NCBI GenBank assembly: GCA_963734635.1 | Contig: CAVTIA010000004.1 | Location: 202,271-266,270, forward strand | DNA: 64,000 bases | Direction: 5' to 3' | Source of the DNA: DATCJA01 sp963734635 | GTDB lineage: Bacteria; Acidobacteriota; Vicinamibacteria; Vicinamibacterales; UBA2999 | Part shown: one piece after another, positions 19,564-27,859 of the stretch | How the letters are laid out: each line of letters begins with the position of its first letter | Position numbering within the stretch: position 1 is the stretch's first letter | The notes under the pieces: generated by a model | Seen by the model: only the letters and a program-made list of their open reading frames with translations | Databases searched by the model: none | Told to the model about the DNA's origin: nothing | Translations under genes and position numbers: made by a program

Positions 19564-20415
19564 CTAGCGAGCCGCTCGCACGCTGGCAGGCACGGGCATC
19601 ACGACGTAGACGTTCCCGGTTTCCGTTTCCACCGTCGTCAGATCGCGAGCGGGAGCGCTGTTGCGCGTTTCGACCAGCTTTCCTGCGTAAAAGGCTTCAA
19701 TCTTGTTGAGCGGGTTGTTCCAGTCCTGATAGTCCGCGTAAGTGAAGAGTGTGACCACGTTGCCCTGGCGTACCTCGATGCGCTCGGCCATGTACTTGGC
19801 GTCGAGCGTTGCCGTGGCCACCGCACCCGGTACGCCCGGAATCGGGTAAGTCACCACAGGCTTGCCCGTATCGTGCGCAACGGTCGTCTTGTCACCGCCG
19901 GCGGCCGCCGCCTTGGGTGCGCCTTGTGGGCTCGCCCAGAGTCGAATCAGGCGCTCAGCCAGTGCCGCCGGGCGCGGCGTGGCCTTGCCCCGGCCCGCGA
20001 CGATCTCCGCACCGACGACGTCTTCGTCCCACGCGTATTGACCGCTGACGACTTCAATCGCCTTGAGCTCCTGGCCGTTGGCGCGGGTGCACGTGTACTG
20101 CACGCGCTGACCCGGCACCTGATAATTCGTGCTCACCCGGTACATCGTCAGCTTGCACGGCTGGCCGTCAATCTGAATAGCCCCCGTGGCCTTGTGCTCG
20201 AGCGTTGCCACCGCCTCGTTTTCCTGCGGCCCGCGGAGCATACCCATGTGCCAGAACCAGTTGAAGAGCACCGCCTTCACATCCTTGGCGCCGGGCGGCG
20301 GCGTGTAGCGTGCCGGTGGTCCCTGCTGCTGCGCGGAAACTGGCGTCGGTTGGAGAGCGGCGACCGCGGCGAGCGCCGCAATTGCAGTGATGACCACCGC
20401 TGTTTTTATTCGCAT
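19564..20415 (-). CDS. Secreted protein of unknown function
   Basis: This is a 283-residue exported protein. The signal peptide MRIKTAVVITAIAALAAVAA ends at VSAQ. The body includes KDVKAVLFNWFWHMGMLRG, GAIQIDGQPCKLTMYRVS, TNYQVPGQRVQYTC, LAERLIRLWASPQG and GVPGAVATATLDAKYMAERI, then GNVVTLFTYADYQDWNN. It is common in style among acidobacterial secreted proteins but I recognise no named family. I start it at the ATG at 20415, because the in-frame extension upstream is read from AT-rich repeat DNA. It faces the FAD oxidoreductase with 22 bases between the stops. Confidence 0.65.
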   Translation of the reverse strand: MRIKTAVVITAIAALAAVAALQPTPVSAQQQGPPARYTPPPGAKDVKAVLFNWFWHMGMLRGPQENEAVATLEHKATGAIQIDGQPCKLTMYRVSTNYQVPGQRVQYTCTRANGQELKAIEVVSGQYAWDEDVVGAEIVAGRGKATPRPAALAERLIRLWASPQGAPKAAAAGGDKTTVAHDTGKPVVTYPIPGVPGAVATATLDAKYMAERIEVRQGNVVTLFTYADYQDWNNPLNKIEAFYAGKLVETRNSAPARDLTTVETETGNVYVVMPVPASVRAAR

Positions 20416-20641
20416 CGGATCAAATCCTGGAATCGAATCCTGAAATCCAATCTGAAATCGACTATTGCCGATTGCAGATTGAACGATTGAAGAGTGTTGC
20501 CGATTTCCGATTTTCGGATTTTCGGAATTGATTGACGATTGTCCGAATGGCCCAATCAAAAATCATTCTTCAATCGACAATCACTCAATCGACAACAGTC
20601 GTCAATCGATCAATCTTCAATCTGCAATTTAACATTCAAGA
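20416..20641. repeat. AT-rich GATTG/CAATC word-repeat spacer
   Basis: This is a roughly 225-base AT-rich block in an otherwise GC-rich window. The left part (to about 20545) is made of GATTG words (CCGATTGCAGATTGAACGAT and similar). The right part is made of the complementary CAATC words (CAATCGACAATCACTCAATC, ATCAATCTTCAATCTGCAA). The orientation switch lets the halves pair as a long imperfect hairpin. It separates two minus-strand genes and holds no plausible gene. Confidence 0.8.
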
Positions 20642-21529
20642 TTAATGTCGAATCTGCGTCACCATGTTCGCGCGATCGTAGTCCCGGCACGGCTGCCCTT
20701 CAGGGAGAAATGCGTCGGGATTCGCGTTGAGCCGGAGCTGCCTCGGATTCATGACCCAGGGCTGCGCCAGTACCTCCGGATCTTCCACGGTCACCTCGTA
20801 GCGCAGAGTGTTTCCCTCGCGGCGGAGGCGTTCGATGATGCGCATTTTGTCCGAATGGAAGTACCCGCCGCGCTCGAGCCAGGTGAGGTCGTTGAACGCG
20901 ATCGAGTCGATCACGAGCGTGTCGTTTTCCCAGCGGCCGACCGAGTGTCCGTAGAAGTAGACGTCCTGCGACCTGACGGGATCGTGTTTACGACCGTCGG
21001 TGGGAATCACACGGTAATCGGCCGGCTGCGTGCTCGCGCCGGCGCCTACATACAAGAAGACGACGTCGTTGGCAGTTTGAAGGATACGGACGGGCGGGCC
21101 TACGCGCGGCAACCCGAGCGGCTGACAGATGAACAGCGGGTCCTCGGTGTTGGTGTTCATATCCAGCTGCTGCACCTTGTCCCAGTGCTCAGGCTTGTAT
21201 ATCGGCCGGTTCGGGTTGTTGCGGCCCGTGAACTCGCCATCGACTGACTGGTTGGTGTAGCCGTCGCACTGCACCTGCGTCGGACCGCAGCGGCGCGACG
21301 GGAAGATCTCTTCGACGTTGCCCTTCTCGTCGACATCAACGGGCCGGCCGCCGCCGCCTCCGGCGCCCCACATGCCGCTCAAATCGGGTTTGCCATCGGC
21401 CGTACGCGGCGTGGCGACCTCACCGCTGGAGGCGTTCCCATTGGTGCGCGTCTGGCCCGAGATAGTGACGGCCAGTGCAAGCGCCGCCACCGACGCTGCG
21501 ACACAGAGATGGAGAAATCGACGTGTCAT
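20642..21529 (-). CDS. Secreted PDGKPDL-family protein, cassette copy 2
   Basis: This is a 295-residue exported paralogue of the 13467-14324 product and has the same landmarks: ATPRTADGKPDLSGMWGAGG, PSRRCGPTQVQCDGYTNQSV, PEHWDKVQQLDMNTNTED, YFYGHSVGRWENDTLVIDSI, FNDLTWLERGGYFHSDKMRI and ANPDAFLPEGQPCRDYDRAN, ending MVTQIRH. It carries a few extra residues (VGAGASTQPADYR). It is intact, with a signal peptide ending near TISGQ. It is the third gene of the second receptor/DUF6152/PDG cassette. No catalytic motif is evident. Confidence 0.82.
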   Translation of the reverse strand: MTRRFLHLCVAASVAALALAVTISGQTRTNGNASSGEVATPRTADGKPDLSGMWGAGGGGGRPVDVDEKGNVEEIFPSRRCGPTQVQCDGYTNQSVDGEFTGRNNPNRPIYKPEHWDKVQQLDMNTNTEDPLFICQPLGLPRVGPPVRILQTANDVVFLYVGAGASTQPADYRVIPTDGRKHDPVRSQDVYFYGHSVGRWENDTLVIDSIAFNDLTWLERGGYFHSDKMRIIERLRREGNTLRYEVTVEDPEVLAQPWVMNPRQLRLNANPDAFLPEGQPCRDYDRANMVTQIRH

Positions 21530-21582
21530 AAGAACTGCTCCACGGTGAATTGCTGATTAAACAGTGTCTGACGCGTTTCTGC

Positions 21583-21990
21583 TCAGTTGCCGTTCGGATC
21601 GCCGAACCAGAACACCATCTCGCGGCCGTCCGGAAAGACGAGCGTGCGCAGGAACCCCATCGGGTTGCCGTTGCGCGCCGCATAGCCCTTGACGGTGTAC
21701 TTCGCGCCGGCCTCGAGCGAGCCGGGCCCCGAGCGCGCCAGCCCGCGGTTGCGCAGCGTGCCGGCATTGGTGGTCTGGAAGACCCAGTCGACCTTGGTGC
21801 CGTCCGGATTGGTGACCTCGAGGTGGAGCATCGAATGCGGGTTGATGAACTCCATCTTCTTGAGGCTGCCGGTGATCTCGATCGGCTTGTTCATGTCGTA
21901 CTGGGCGGCCACGGCATGGTGCGCCAGCGCCGGTCCCGCGGCCAGCACGAATCCAAGTCCTGCCACGACGCCCCACCACTGCTTCCTCAT
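21583..21990 (-). CDS. DUF6152 family protein, cassette copy 2
   Basis: This is a 135-residue exported protein with signal peptide MRKQWWGVVAGLGFVLAAG cleaved near ALA-HH. The mature part has HHAVAAQYDMNKPIEITGSL, KKMEFINPHSMLHLEVTNP, VDWVFQTTNAGTLRNRGLA and TLVFPDGREMVFWFGDPNGN. It is intact and serves as the template for reading the damaged copy at 14450. It lies between the receptor and PDG-family genes. The strongly conserved start of the mature protein (HH) and INPH could bind metal, but that is inference. Confidence 0.88.
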   Translation of the reverse strand: MRKQWWGVVAGLGFVLAAGPALAHHAVAAQYDMNKPIEITGSLKKMEFINPHSMLHLEVTNPDGTKVDWVFQTTNAGTLRNRGLARSGPGSLEAGAKYTVKGYAARNGNPMGFLRTLVFPDGREMVFWFGDPNGN

Positions 21991-22007
21991 GGACTGACCT
22001 CCACAAT

Positions 22008-22152
22008 CAAGTGACAAGTCACAAGACCCAAGTCACAAATCCCAACAAGGCACAAGTGTAAACCGTTCCAATCTGTGTGTCTCGCGTCTCTGTGGCCCGT
22101 TTCGTGCCTCTATGGCCGGTGGCGAAGGCGGGCCGCAAGGACCCGCCCTACG
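22008..22152. repeat. CAAGTCACAA-type spacer and GGACCC palindrome
   Basis: The spacer after receptor copy 2 starts with a low-complexity run of CAAGTCACAA-like words (22008-22058). It ends with a GGCGGGCC-GGACCCGCC palindrome followed by CTACG (22127-22152), three bases beyond the receptor stop codon. The palindrome lacks one base compared with its relatives at 37744 and 45242. Confidence 0.7.
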
Positions 22153-22155
22153 CGA

Positions 22156-25087
22156 TCAAAACGCTGCGCGGAAGCCGAGCTGCAACAGCCGCGGCTTGAA
22201 CGCGATGTTGTTGTTGTCCGACGGCTGCCCGAACCTGGCATTGCTTTCGTTTTCGACCCATGACCCGTAATTGGTGCGGTTGAAGAGGTTGAACACCTCC
22301 AGCATGCCGTCGAGCGCCACGCGTCCGATCGTGAATCGCTTCTGCACGCGCATGTCGAGACGGGACAGCGATCCGCGATCGAAACTGTTAATCGGAATGA
22401 GCGTGCCGTTCATTCGGACGCGCCCGAGCATCGTGCCGGCGGCTGGCACGGCTCCCGTCGCGAGTGCATCCACACCGGAATTCGGCGTCACTTTTCCGTT
22501 GTCGCCATATATGTATAGGCCGCTCACCTGGAACTCGTACGGGAGCTGCCAGATGCCGTTGAACGTCAGCCGGTGGCGCTGCGCGCCAGCATCCCACCAC
22601 TGTGGCGAGAGGACCGGGTGCAGCTCAATCGGCACGTCGCACACGAACTGGCCGGCCGCCGAGATCGTGAACGGCTGCGTGCACCCCGGCGCGATGGGCG
22701 GCCGGTTGAACGCGTTCTGGTCCGACAGTGAGTAGCTTGCGGCCGCCTGCCAGTTGTTGCTCAGGCGCTTGGTGAAGGACAGCTGCAGCGAGTGAAAGTT
22801 GTCCCTCGCTTCCGTAAGGGTCATGTTCACCTGATCCCAGCCATATCGGGCGTACGGCTTCCGCGTGCGGTCGGTATACGGGTACATGTAACCGGTCGAG
22901 GGGTTGTACGCGAGATTCACGTCGAGCGTGTTGTTTCCGGCTGGCAAGGTCGAGGAATGGCGGCTGCCAGTGAATGCATAGTCGGCCTCGATCACCATCA
23001 GGCTGCCAAGCTGCCGCTGAACGCCGATCGACGACTGGTAGCTGTACGGGACCTGCGCATCGGGCGCGGCAAAGCTCGTCGTGATGGAGCTGAAGTACAC
23101 CCCCTGATTCTGGAGCGCCTTAGCTCGGTCGGTACGACGGTGCCGGGCCATTGAACGGGTTCACGATGAAGTCCGGCCGGCCATCGTTCAAGATCACCGG
23201 GTGCACCTGGCCGGCCCACAGGTTGGTCCAGTGCGCCTGCGAGAATCCGGTTTCGCCGTAAAACGTTCCGAATCCGCCGCGGAGCACCGTGCGATCCGTC
23301 AGGCTGTAGGCGAACCCGAGCCGCGGCTGAACGTTGTTGCTATCAATCGGGCGGCCCGCCTCGAGGAACGGGACCACCTCGACGTCCTCAGCGAACATGC
23401 CGCTGATCAGGTCGTAGCGCACGCCGAGGTTCAACGTCAGACGCGGCGTGACCGCCCAGTTGTCCTGGAACCAGCCCGCGAAGCGATTCTCGACTGGACT
23501 GACATAGAAATCGCCAATCCCGCGTCGATACGAACGGATGATCGAAGACGGCAGTCCGGCGAGGTTCCATGACGAGGGATCGTTCCAGACGGGGAAGAGC
23601 TGCTCGATGTTCGCCGGGATGGGCCCGCCTGTCGCGTCGATGACGCCCTGACACCACGTGCAGTGCCACACCGGGTCGTAGGTGCGGAAGAACTCACCGC
23701 CCGCCCGGAGATCGTGGCGTCCTCCCGCCGTGAACGAGTAGGAGAAATCGTCGCGCACGCTCCACGGCTCGTATCCGATGTCCTGCATGGAAAAGCTGTG
23801 GCCCTGCCCAATCGTGTATCCGCGCAGCATGATGATCGGCGACCCCGAGGTGAGGAAGGGTGCCTGTGGATGGTTCGGCCAGCTCAGAATCGACTCCGAT
23901 TTCCAGTGGTAGCCGGAGTAGCCCGCCTTCACCTCGTTCAATGCGCGTGAGCTGAGCACCTGCATGAAGTTGACGATGATGTTGTCGTTGTTTCGCACCG
24001 TCCTGATACCGCTCGACGGGTGGCGCGCTGCCCCGCCCGAGTACCGCGAGTCGAGCGGCAGGATCACGCGTCCCCAGTTGCCGCGGAAAGTGAGCCGTGC
24101 TTCGGTGGTGAACTGGATGTCCGTTCTCAGGCCACCCTTCTTCTCGTTGCGCGTGCTCTTCTGATCGAAGTTGAAGCTGGGAAACGGACTCGAGTGGCTG
24201 TAGGTTTCGGGCTCCCGCTCGTACTCGTAATTCACGAAATAGTGGATGCGATCGCGCCGAATCGGACCGCCAAACGTGCCGCTCAACTGCTGGTTCTGGT
24301 AGGGGAGGACCCGCTGCTGCACGAAGTCCTTCGCAATGAACTGGCTGTCGCGGAAGTAGCCCGAGAACGAGCCGGCGAGGGCGTTGGTGCCCGACTTGGT
24401 AATGGCGTTCACCTGCACGCCCATCGAACGGCCCTGGCTCGCGTCGAATCGATTGACGACGAACTCGAACTCGGCGATGGAGTCGCGGCTGAATTTCGGC
24501 TGCCCGAACGACTGCACCATGTTGTTGGTGACTTCCTGGCCGTCGATATTGAGCTGGAAATTGCCGGCTCCCCCCATCGGGGCGTCGCTGGAGATGTTCT
24601 GCCGCGCTCCGGCGGCGAGCATCGTCAGGTCGATCCAGTTCCGGCCGTTGAGCGGCAGCTCCTGCATCTGTCGTGGGTCGATGTTGCTGCCAAGGCTGGA
24701 GTTCACTGTGTCGATGAGCGGCGCTTCGCCGCTGACCGTCACCGATTCCTGCACCCCAGAAGGAGCGAGTTGAAGCGTGATTGAAGCGGTCTGCCCGACC
24801 AGTAGCTCGAGTGTGCGGTTCAGTGTGGAGAAGCCGGACAGTTCGGCCGTGAGGCGGAACATCCCGGTGCGCACGGGAAGCCGGAAGTTGCCGGCCTGAT
24901 CGGTCACGACCACGAACGTATTGCCGGTGGCCTCGTGGACCGCCGTGATGGTCACGCCAGGCAGCACGCCGCCAGTCGTGTCGGTGATCGTTCCCGTGAT
25001 GGTGGCTTCCTGCGCAGAGCCGATTGCCGGCAGAAGCACGATCGCAACTGCCACAATCACCCGTCCGACCACGCTCGATCTCGCCAT
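22156..25087 (-). CDS. Oar-like TonB-dependent receptor, cassette copy 2 (one frameshift)
   Basis: This is an outer-membrane receptor of about 975 residues. The signal peptide (ends GSAQ) is followed by a regulatory-like Ig fold (ITGTITDTTGGVLPGVTITA), the plug (VSGEAPLIDTVNSSLGSNID, MQELPLNGRNWIDLTMLA), and a long barrel (GVQVNAITKSGTNALAGSFS, LRGGFGTFYGETGFSQ). It ends NNIAFKPRLLQLGFRAAF with the terminal phenylalanine needed for outer-membrane insertion. A single indel near 23140 breaks the frame. GAGGAGGAAC precedes the ATG at 25087. No separate TonB-box substrate clue is visible. Confidence 0.92.
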
Positions 25088-25119
25088 CTGTTCCTCCTCG
25101 TTCCGCAGCGATGATTCCG

Positions 25120-25204
25120 TACGTAGTGTCCGGCTTTAGTACGTAGTGTCCGGCTTTAGCCGGACCGTGCCGAAAACTCGTCGTAGTGTCCGCCTTTAGG
25201 CGGA
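25120..25204 (+). repeat. TACGTAGTGTCCGG palindromes, tandem partial plus two full copies
   Basis: A 20-base unit TACGTAGTGTCCGGCTTTAG is present twice head to tail (25120-25139, 25140-25159). Only the second copy completes the palindrome with CCGGAC. A third, diverged copy GTCCGCCTTTAGGCGGAC ends at 25204; its two arms have changed together, so pairing is kept. They lie just upstream of receptor copy 2. Confidence 0.9.
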
Positions 25205-25279
25205 CCACAAAAGGGCTCGATGCGGCCCAATAAAACCGGGCCCGAATCGGCGCGAGTCTACTCTCACGCGCCAGGATGG

Positions 25280-25489
25280 TCAACCGAGTCTGCGCGTTGA
25301 ATTGCGCCGAATTTCAAAGTGTACGCAGCGCGAGCGCGCTGAGGAAATGCGATCGCCCCGTCGCTCGTGCCACAACGCTTCGAGCGCGCCGTGCACGCCG
25401 ACAGGCGGCGCGGACTTCTGGAGCGATGCTTCGAACTCGGCGAGATCCACTGTCGATAGAATCGCACGAGCAGCGAAGGTGTCGTTCAC
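25280..25489 (-). CDS. Small protein or gene remnant
   Basis: This is a 69-residue frame with a GTG start. The first 45 residues (LAEFEASLQKSAPPVGVHGA, LEALWHERRGD) recall a family of small proteins with a PPxGxxxALxALWxxxKGD motif. The usual continuation after GD is missing, so the gene is truncated or frameshifted. It is flanked by palindromic repeats on both sides. The upstream DNA is a CGAGAA word repeat, so the ribosome site is doubtful. Confidence 0.3.
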   Translation of the reverse strand: MNDTFAARAILSTVDLAEFEASLQKSAPPVGVHGALEALWHERRGDRISSARSRCVHFEIRRNSTRRLG

Positions 25490-25531
25490 ACTTCTCGGTT
25501 CTCGCTTCTCGGTTCGTGTTCACGTTCGTCG

Positions 25532-25581
25532 GTCCGGCTAAAGCCGGACAACGTAGTCCGCCTAAATGCGGACACTACGTA
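25532..25581 (-). repeat. Two palindromes, GTCCGGCTAAAGCCGGAC and diverged copy
   Basis: Copies in minus orientation lie at 25532-25549 and 25556-25573 (GTCCGCCTAAATGCGGAC, followed by ACTACGTACG). With the plus-oriented set at 25120-25204 they bracket the roughly 330-base region holding the small remnant gene. They sit immediately downstream of the AAA+ ATPase stop. Confidence 0.88.
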
Positions 25582-25596
25582 CGTGTTCTGTCGCGT

Positions 25597-26664
25597 CTAG
25601 GGCTTTGCGTCTTCGTCCTGCTGGTGCGTATGCGTGTGTCTGTGAGGGTGGCTGTGATCGTGGGGGCCGTGGCCGTGATCGTGGATTGCGTGCCCGTGGT
25701 CGTGGTCGTGCATCAGTTCTTTCGGGACATCGGGGAACAGTTCGCGCGAGGTCGGCGCCCGGCCGCCCGCCCACTCCACGCCTCCTTTTTTGCGCGCGGC
25801 GGAGAAGAGATCGTCCCACGAGAGTTTCGCGGGGTCACGCGACACCTCCAGCCGCTGGGCCAGTGCGGCCAGCACCAGCTTGCGGACGCGACGACCGTCC
25901 CATCCTTCGCAGAGCGCTGCGAGCTCCGACATCCGTGCAGAGTCCTCGGGGAGCGGCAGGAGCGCGGGCCATTGCACCGCCAGCTCGCCGAGCGAGCTCG
26001 CGAGGATGCGCTCGATCGTGTCCCGATCCGGCAAGGAGAACCGCATGACGAGATCGGCGCGCGAGAGGAACGCTTCGTCAACCGCCTCGATGAAATTGGT
26101 GGTCGTGACGAAGAGCACGGACGGCAGGTTCTTGGCGATCTCGTCGATGCCGAGCAGGACGGCGTCGGTGGCGCGATGCACGTCCACCGGGTTGGCTTCG
26201 AACGATGCGGTCGATCGGCGTACCGCAAAGCTCTCAACCTCGTCGATGAGCACCACCGTGAAAGGACGGCGCGCCGCAATTTCCGGTACGGTCTCAGTAA
26301 GCAACCGGGTGACGTTGCGCTGACTCTCCCCGAGCATGTCGCTCGGGAAGGCATGCGGGTTGATCTCGACCAGCACGGTGGCGCCCTTCCGCGCGAGAGC
26401 CAGCGCGGCAACCTGCGCCAGCCCGCGGGCCATTGTCGTCTTGCCTGTGCCCGGCGGGCCGGCCAGCACGATCAGGCCGTGCGGCAGTCCCGACAGCATC
26501 GAGAGCTTGCGGCCGTGCTCGAGCACCAGGAGCGCCTGCGCGAGGAGGCGTTCCTTCACCTCGCGAGGCACGATGATGGCATCCCAGTCGCGATCGTGGT
26601 GATCGGCGGGAAGGACGTGCATCGAGAGCACGCCGTGCGGGAGTGCGGAGCGCGGCGGCTCCAT
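25597..26664 (-). CDS. Pch2/TRIP13-like AAA+ ATPase with histidine-rich tail
   Basis: This 355-residue AAA+ protein has Walker A GPPGTGKTT near residue 69 and a segment typical of Pch2/TRIP13 (VLVEINPHAFPSDMLGESQ). Walker B is VVLIDEVES, followed by DVHRATDAVLLGIDEI, sensor 1 VTTTNF and the arginine-finger region FLSRADLVMRF. Known relatives remodel HORMA-domain proteins, but no HORMA gene is visible. The last 35 residues are a metal-binding-like tail with about 13 histidines (HDHDHGHAIHDHGHG and more). The start ATG shares one base with the stop of the bicupin gene (TGATG), so they are translationally coupled. Target unknown. Confidence 0.85.
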   Translation of the reverse strand: MEPPRSALPHGVLSMHVLPADHHDRDWDAIIVPREVKERLLAQALLVLEHGRKLSMLSGLPHGLIVLAGPPGTGKTTMARGLAQVAALALARKGATVLVEINPHAFPSDMLGESQRNVTRLLTETVPEIAARRPFTVVLIDEVESFAVRRSTASFEANPVDVHRATDAVLLGIDEIAKNLPSVLFVTTTNFIEAVDEAFLSRADLVMRFSLPDRDTIERILASSLGELAVQWPALLPLPEDSARMSELAALCEGWDGRRVRKLVLAALAQRLEVSRDPAKLSWDDLFSAARKKGGVEWAGGRAPTSRELFPDVPKELMHDHDHGHAIHDHGHGPHDHSHPHRHTHTHQQDEDAKP

Positions 26665-27722
26665 CAGTCACCCGGCCGTGTGTCGTCCGGCCACTGGATC
26701 TGCGACAGCTCCTGCGTGGAGAGCAACGTGTCTTCGGCCTCTTCGAACAGCACCATCGGGTCCATCAGCGTCCGCATCGTCTCGAGCACCGAATCGAACA
26801 TATGCACGCGCACCAGCCGGCACTGATTGGCGGGGTCGTCATTGAAGTGCTGATGCCAGAGGAAATGATCAACGATGATGAGGTCGCCTTTGGTCCACCG
26901 ATAATGCTGGCCCTGATCGGGCGCGATGCCCATGAAGCTGTGTCCATAGCCTTCAACGACGTAGAGCCACGCTTCGCCGGGATGACGATGGAGTGATTGC
27001 GTCTTGCCCGGCGCAAACTGAATCATCACCTGCGTGAGGCCAGATGCCTGGTTCCCGATGGCGCGGTCGTTGAGGAATTTCGTGCGCGTCCCCCGCGGTG
27101 TCGCGAGGATCTCCTGCTCGTCGTAGGGCGTATGGATGCGGCCCGAGCGGCGCTTCTTCGTCTCCTGGTCGATGCGTCGCAGACGGCGCGCGTAAGGATC
27201 GTTGCCCGGAACGCCGGAGGAGACCGGCGGCCGACCCGGGAGGCTGGCGAACGGCTCCTGCCCGGCGTCCTCGAGGAGGCTCATGCCGAGCGTCCACAGC
27301 GTGGGCTCCGACGAATAGCTCATAAACCGGCCGGGGCGATCGCCGTCATTGCCGTGCCGGTGCCAGCTCCACGCCGGCAGGTGGATCGCGTCCCATGGCT
27401 TCCAGTCGTACCGGACGCCATCCACTTCGGTCCAGCCGCTCCCCTCGACCATGAAGAGAATGGCATCCCACGAGTGGCGATGGATGGTCGTGACCGCGCC
27501 GGGGTCGATCTCGTGCACCAATGCATCCAGGCAGCGCGTCGGCCGGTCGGCGTCCCATCCCATGTAGACGCCCGTGCGAAGCCCGCGCGCGGTGGGGACG
27601 AGTGCGACATCTTCTTTGCGAATGACCGTTTGCCGATACTTGCGCCATTCGTCGATGAACTCCGCGCGTCGCTTTTTCTGGATGTGATAGTGCGTGGTAA
27701 CGGTGTGGGTCTTGGTGGACAT
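26664..27722 (-). CDS. Bicupin protein (gentisate-dioxygenase-like fold)
   Basis: This 352-residue protein has two cupin domains. The first (about 90-160) has TIHRHSWDAILFMVEGSG and PAWSWHRHGND. The second (about 240-310) has QSLHRHPGEAWLYVVEGYG and DHFLWHQHFND. Both keep the histidine pairs and glutamate expected to bind a metal, as in gentisate 1,2-dioxygenase-like enzymes. The substrate is unknown. The N-terminus is not a signal peptide, so it is cytoplasmic. I chose the ATG at 27722; no clear ribosome site precedes it. It is the first gene of a two-gene unit with the AAA+ ATPase, divergent from a solute-binding protein. Confidence 0.82.
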   Translation of the reverse strand: MSTKTHTVTTHYHIQKKRRAEFIDEWRKYRQTVIRKEDVALVPTARGLRTGVYMGWDADRPTRCLDALVHEIDPGAVTTIHRHSWDAILFMVEGSGWTEVDGVRYDWKPWDAIHLPAWSWHRHGNDGDRPGRFMSYSSEPTLWTLGMSLLEDAGQEPFASLPGRPPVSSGVPGNDPYARRLRRIDQETKKRRSGRIHTPYDEQEILATPRGTRTKFLNDRAIGNQASGLTQVMIQFAPGKTQSLHRHPGEAWLYVVEGYGHSFMGIAPDQGQHYRWTKGDLIIVDHFLWHQHFNDDPANQCRLVRVHMFDSVLETMRTLMDPMVLFEEAEDTLLSTQELSQIQWPDDTRPGD

Positions 27723-27737
27723 GGGACGTTGCCGGGG

Positions 27738-27794
27738 CCGGGATCGGGGATCCGGGATCGGGGATCGGTAGGGCCGGGTCCTTTTGGACCCGCC
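27738..27794. repeat. 14-bp tandem repeat and GGACCC palindrome in divergent promoter region
   Basis: CCGGGATCGGGGAT occurs twice head to tail at 27738-27751 and 27752-27765. It is followed at once by the palindrome GTAGGGCCGGGTCC-TTTT-GGACCCGCC (27768-27794). This lies in the 137-base gap between the divergent bicupin and solute-binding protein genes, where their promoters must be. Confidence 0.8.
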
Positions 27795-27859
27795 AGCGAC
27801 TCCCGCCTCATTGCCCGGTTGCCGACTTATACATAGAATCGCCGGGGCGGTCAATTTCC

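Noticed and set aside
22156..25087. Treating the broken receptors as real pseudogenes
   Set aside because: Frames resume with conserved barrel motifs and intact C-terminal phenylalanine, and indels occur at similar density in unrelated genes, pointing to sequencing error.
25597..27722. CBASS-type antiphage operon suggested by the Pch2-like ATPase
   Set aside because: No CD-NTase, HORMA protein or effector gene lies nearby; the only coupled gene is a bicupin.
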